Positions 60,750 through 64,000 of a DNA stretch of 64,000 nucleotides are shown in pieces. The notes under the pieces are model-generated. The model did not search any database. It was not told the origin of the DNA and worked only from the letters and a program-made list of their open reading frames with translations. Position 1 is the stretch's first letter. Each line of letters begins with the position of its first letter. The position numbers and the translations under genes are program-made. This stretch comes from Plicaturopsis crispa FD-325 SS-3 (Eukaryota; Basidiomycota; Agaricomycetes; Amylocorticiales; Amylocorticiaceae), in contig KN832569.1 of the NCBI GenBank assembly GCA_000827205.1, positions 68,328 through 132,327 of the forward strand, given 5' to 3'.

Positions 60750-61943
60750 ATGGCGCGCAGCATTTACAGTCCATCGCCTGCGTCCCCGTCGCCCTCATTC
60801 TCCGACTCTTCAGACGATGCATCGACCTACAGCGAACACCACGATGTCGCAGCGTCTATTTCACGCCCTACCTCCCCCACGCTACCCTTGGAAATTGTGG
60901 AGGATGCAGACACCGTTACCTGCTTATGGGAGGAGTGCGGCGTTATCTTTACCCACCTGCCTACCCTAATTGACCATATACACAACGGTGCGCTCCTCGT
61001 TTTAGCTGCACGTTGGCTTCATTGACGAGTCTCCCCAGAGCACATTGGCGTGCACAAGTCGAATTATACGTGCGAGTGGGCTACGTGCTCGCGTAGAGGG
61101 CTCGCGCAGACCTCGCGATTCGCGCTTATATCGCATATACGCTCCCACACCGGTGAAAAGCCATTCACCTGCTCGCGTCCTGGTCAGTCCTTTGCGTGCT
61201 GCCCCCCAATAATGCTGACGCCGCCTGTCATTTGTTTAGAATGTGACAAATCATTCACCCGCTCGGATGCCCTGGCCAAGCACATGCGCCTCCAGCACAA
61301 TATCTCTCCGCCGGCACCGGGAAGGGGAGGGAATCGCAAGCGGAAGCGCGACCTCCTAGATCTTGAAACAAGCGAGCCTCCTCATCAAACACCACATCAG
61401 CGGACGCCGCCTGAGCAAACCCCGTCGACTTCAAACCTATCCGCTCCCTCTGCTTTCAATACCTTCAAAGTTGAGCCACGCAGTCCAGACGAGTCTCCAA
61501 GTGTGCAAAATGGTGACGATTCCTACTTTACTGCCCCCCATGCACAAAGTCCGGGCAGCGATGGCGAAGATGAGGACGACGACGCCTTGCCTCTTTATTT
61601 ACAACAAATGGAGGACCGCGATGGATTGATTATGGGCCGAACGCCAGACATGGTCCGATACTTGTTGATGAAGGCGAAACATAACTACGCACTGGGTCAG
61701 CATGAAGCCTTAATCGAGGAGCTGCGAGTCGTCCGTTATGAACTTGCACGGGAACGCGAGGTGAAAGACCAAGTCTTAGACCGCGTCCTTCGAGCAAGTT
61801 TTGGGTGCGTATCCTCTCGTGTGACACCTGTATCTGGGCGTTGATTTTGTTTCAGGGTGGAAGCTGAACGCCTGATACAGCCGGTAGAAAAGCCTAGCTC
61901 TGGTCGTCGATCCAGTCGACATCGCCCATCAATAGGCGCGTAG
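60750..61943 (+). CDS. C2H2 zinc-finger protein (GLI/Iec1-like)
   Basis: Several exons encode about 340 residues. Three fingers are visible: CLWEECGVIFTHLPTLIDHIHNEH (Cx4C, GLI-like), CEWATCSRRGLAQTSRFALISHIRSH followed by the TGEKPF linker, and CSRPECDKSFTRSDALAKHMRLQH. The spacing recalls GLI/YY1-type fingers and fission yeast Iec1, a zinc-finger subunit of INO80; that link is tentative. After the fingers come a basic patch (GNRKRKRD), a Ser/Pro/Thr-rich linker, an acidic segment (GDGEDEDDDALP-like) and a helical C-terminal region, QMEDRDGLIMGRTPDMVRYLLMKAKHNYALGQHEALIEELRVVRYEL, which is conserved-looking and likely a protein-binding coil. A nuclear regulator is inferred. Confidence 0.75.
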
Positions 61944-62478
61944 TGGAGATGTCGATGCCGGGACCGTCAGTTATTGTCATTGCTATACAGTTTTCTTGTT
62001 TTTGGGGTATGTTCCATAATGTGTATCAAGTCTATTCTGCGAGACCACGCCTTCGTGACAGAGTGAGATATCTTTCATAGAGATAACCCTCTTGGTGCGT
62101 CGTCTCTCGTACAGCAGGCATTGTAGCTAAGGCTGTCTAACAGGCTGAAAGAAAAATACATCGACAAGGCCTGACAACGCACTTCCGAGTTCCGACAACA
62201 CAAGGCTCGCAAGCGACCGCGCCAAACATGGACCCATCTCCGCGGGAGTCCGGGACAATGCACATGTTGTCGGAGAATAAAACGAACAATGGCCCATTTC
62301 CTCTTTCCTATTTAGGCACGGGTCCTCGCAGCGGTCCACCGCTTTGCCCTCTTGTTCTTCCCGCTTTGACGCAACGCCCAACCCTTTAATTCTGCGCTAC
62401 CGCTTTCCATCCTCAATTCTCTCGCAACTTCTGTCGACGAGCCTCTGGAACTGTTTACCATCTCCCCAAATTGCTACA
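61944..62478. other. Intergenic
   Basis: 535 bp between the zinc-finger gene and the last gene, both on the plus strand. No gene or repeat recognised; pyrimidine-rich sequence at 62340-62470 fits a promoter. Confidence 0.45.
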
Positions 62479-64000
62479 ATGTCAGACACTGAACCTCGCT
62501 CCGGCCCCGTTGGAATCACTCGTGAAGAGCTCATAGCGGCAGGCCCACACGAAATATATCGTTACGCAAAGGTATGCATCCCGTCTCATGCACTACTTGC
62601 GGCATATTTATCTCTTTCCACAGAGATTCCACATCTCGAAGTCTCTCCCGATCCCCGAAATCCTCGATCAGCTCTTCGAGTACCAAACAACCGGTGTCCT
62701 CCTCATACCCAAGCACGCCCGCTCGTTCCGCAAAGGCATACTCGAGGGGAACCTCATGGACCGCCACGGCATCGACACTCACGGCTACAAGTTTATCGAG
62801 GACAAGGCTGATGACCGCACCCTCGACCCAGACAAACCCATCATCTCGCATTACGCCAGAGCACACACAGCCTCTAACGAACCCCCCAAGCCATCGACCC
62901 GTCCTCGTGGCCTGCAAAGGTCCGGCACTCCCTGGACAGACGCGGAAGCGTCTGAGATGCCGCAGAACGGAGCGCCCTCGGCGACGCGCTCATCCGGACG
63001 GACAGCCACCAACGATGCCGACACCGAGCATCAACAAAAAGAGGGTGTCCCTTCGTCGGAACTCCCAGAGCCCAACACCTTCCCCATTGAGCACTTCCCA
63101 TCGCCTCCTTCCGACGATGACGAGGAAGCTGACGACGGCGCAAACGATGCCGACGCCGAGAACGCGCTGCCGCCCATCTGCGATTTCGTCTACCCACCCA
63201 ACGCCCCTCTCGACGAGTCTGATCCCAGGTGGATGTCCTTGATGATGGAGGACCTCGAGCGCCAGACTGCTTTTCTCGAGAAAGAGCTGGACGACGCCAC
63301 CGACGATGTGCGCGACGGCATCTACGACGCCGCACTAGCCAAGGCGGAGCTCGACGATGAGATGAATAAATGGCAGGCACTTTTGGACTCGATTGCGAAG
63401 GTCGCCGGCAAGGATATGGTTAAATATGTTGTTGACGAGGCGGAGCGCATGGCCGACAAGGGTATATGGTTTGTGCCCCCACCTGTAGAGGAGGGCGAGG
63501 ACGCGGACGTAGATGAGCGACACCACCCTGCCGGAGGCAGCCCCGATAGGAAAGGTGGGGGTGGGGGTCACCAGGATAGCGACGACGAAGACGATGACGG
63601 TGCAGGCAACGAGAATAAAGGTGGTCAACCCGGAGGCGAGGATAATACCGAGGACGATGAAGAGGACGCAGAAGATGCCGAAGGCGATGTTGACCACGAT
63701 GAAGGCAACGAGCCTGACCACAGCCGGTCAGTTGTTTTGCATATCTGTCTGTGTAACGGTTCTAACATCGAGCACCTAGCAGCTCGCAGCATGATGGCGC
63801 AGAGTCAGATGCCAGCCATTCTTCGACGTCCTCTGAGACTTGGATCGACAACTCGCTGGACATCATCAATCTTGACGAGTGCGCGCTTTCCCACTTATTT
63901 CTAAACACATATTAACATCTAGACTGCACAGTGGACTTCCGGACTCGCCGCCACGACGCGCTTCCGGCCGCAGCATCAGCTTTCATACACCCAAACGGTC
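62479..64000 (+). CDS. Acidic protein of unknown function, cut by window edge
   Basis: Starts at 62479 with MSDTEPRSGPVGITREELIAAGPHEIYRYAK, then an intron, then RFHISKSLPIPEILDQLFEYQTTGVLLIPKHARSFRKGILEGNLMDRHGIDTHGYKFIED in a long exon. That segment looks like a folded domain. A hydrophilic region follows, with DDDEEADDGANDADAEN, a helical, charged segment (MMEDLERQTAFLEKELDDATDDVRDGIYDAALAKAELDDEMNKW) that may form a coiled coil, VAGKDMVKYVVDEAERMADKGIWFVPPP, and long Asp/Glu/Gly-rich low-complexity. Further exons follow after 63727 and the gene continues past 64000. No known family is recognised. Confidence 0.65.

Overview
The window looks like a chromosomal segment of an Agaricomycete basidiomycete. 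Genes are compact and intron-dense, with introns mostly of 45-65 nt bounded by GT..AG. Base composition is close to balanced with abundant CpG. The gene set includes typical mushroom-forming-fungus families: a class I hydrophobin, a BNR-repeat secreted enzyme, DUF3433-type membrane proteins, a fungal SLATT protein, a fused URA2 and single-copy eukaryotic core genes. No rRNA, tRNA, CRISPR array or large intact transposon was recognised.

Layout. 1-422 is an AT-rich block with no CpG at all, probably a decayed repeat. 785-13869 is a housekeeping run: a mitochondrial-type unknown, PRP43, proteasome beta-7, a fucosyltransferase-like membrane protein, a DnaJ-X chaperone, tyrosyl-tRNA synthetase and the MRM2 rRNA methyltransferase. 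14239-24079 is an accessory block. It holds three tandem copies of a divergent gene pair, an APH-fold kinase on the minus strand and a small 'HWALV/CAWYI' protein on the plus strand. A PhzF-family gene closes the block, and a decayed PhzF fragment lies inside it. 24661-26934 is CDC12 septin plus the TFIIIC triple-barrel subunit. 27269-33000 holds two tiny N-myristoylation-type membrane proteins, a SET protein and a secreted BNR enzyme.

33709-44779 is framed by two inverted DUF3433 paralogues that enclose a hydrophobin, beta-tubulin and the GINS subunit SLD5. A 504-bp MITE with TTA target-site duplications sits at 45245-45748. 46029-53272 is the giant URA2 gene. 54132-61943 holds a SLATT-domain protein, NC2-alpha, a third tiny 'MG' protein, a secreted FAD oxidase, TAF11 and a C2H2 zinc-finger protein. 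An acidic hypothetical gene runs off the right edge.

The most interesting region is the 14.2-24.1 kb array. The unit kinase(-)/small protein(+) repeats three times with a period of about 3 kb. Each pair diverges from a 0.7-0.9 kb intergenic region, and pairs 2 and 3 share a 15-bp motif there. Intron positions are conserved among copies. The repeated pairing suggests the two products work together, for example as modifying kinase and papain-like hydrolase; this is inference. Several genes have a first coding exon of only 4-5 nt, and three introns use a GC donor, so automated models of this segment are likely to be wrong in places. Exon boundaries below were placed by hand from reading frame and splice consensus.
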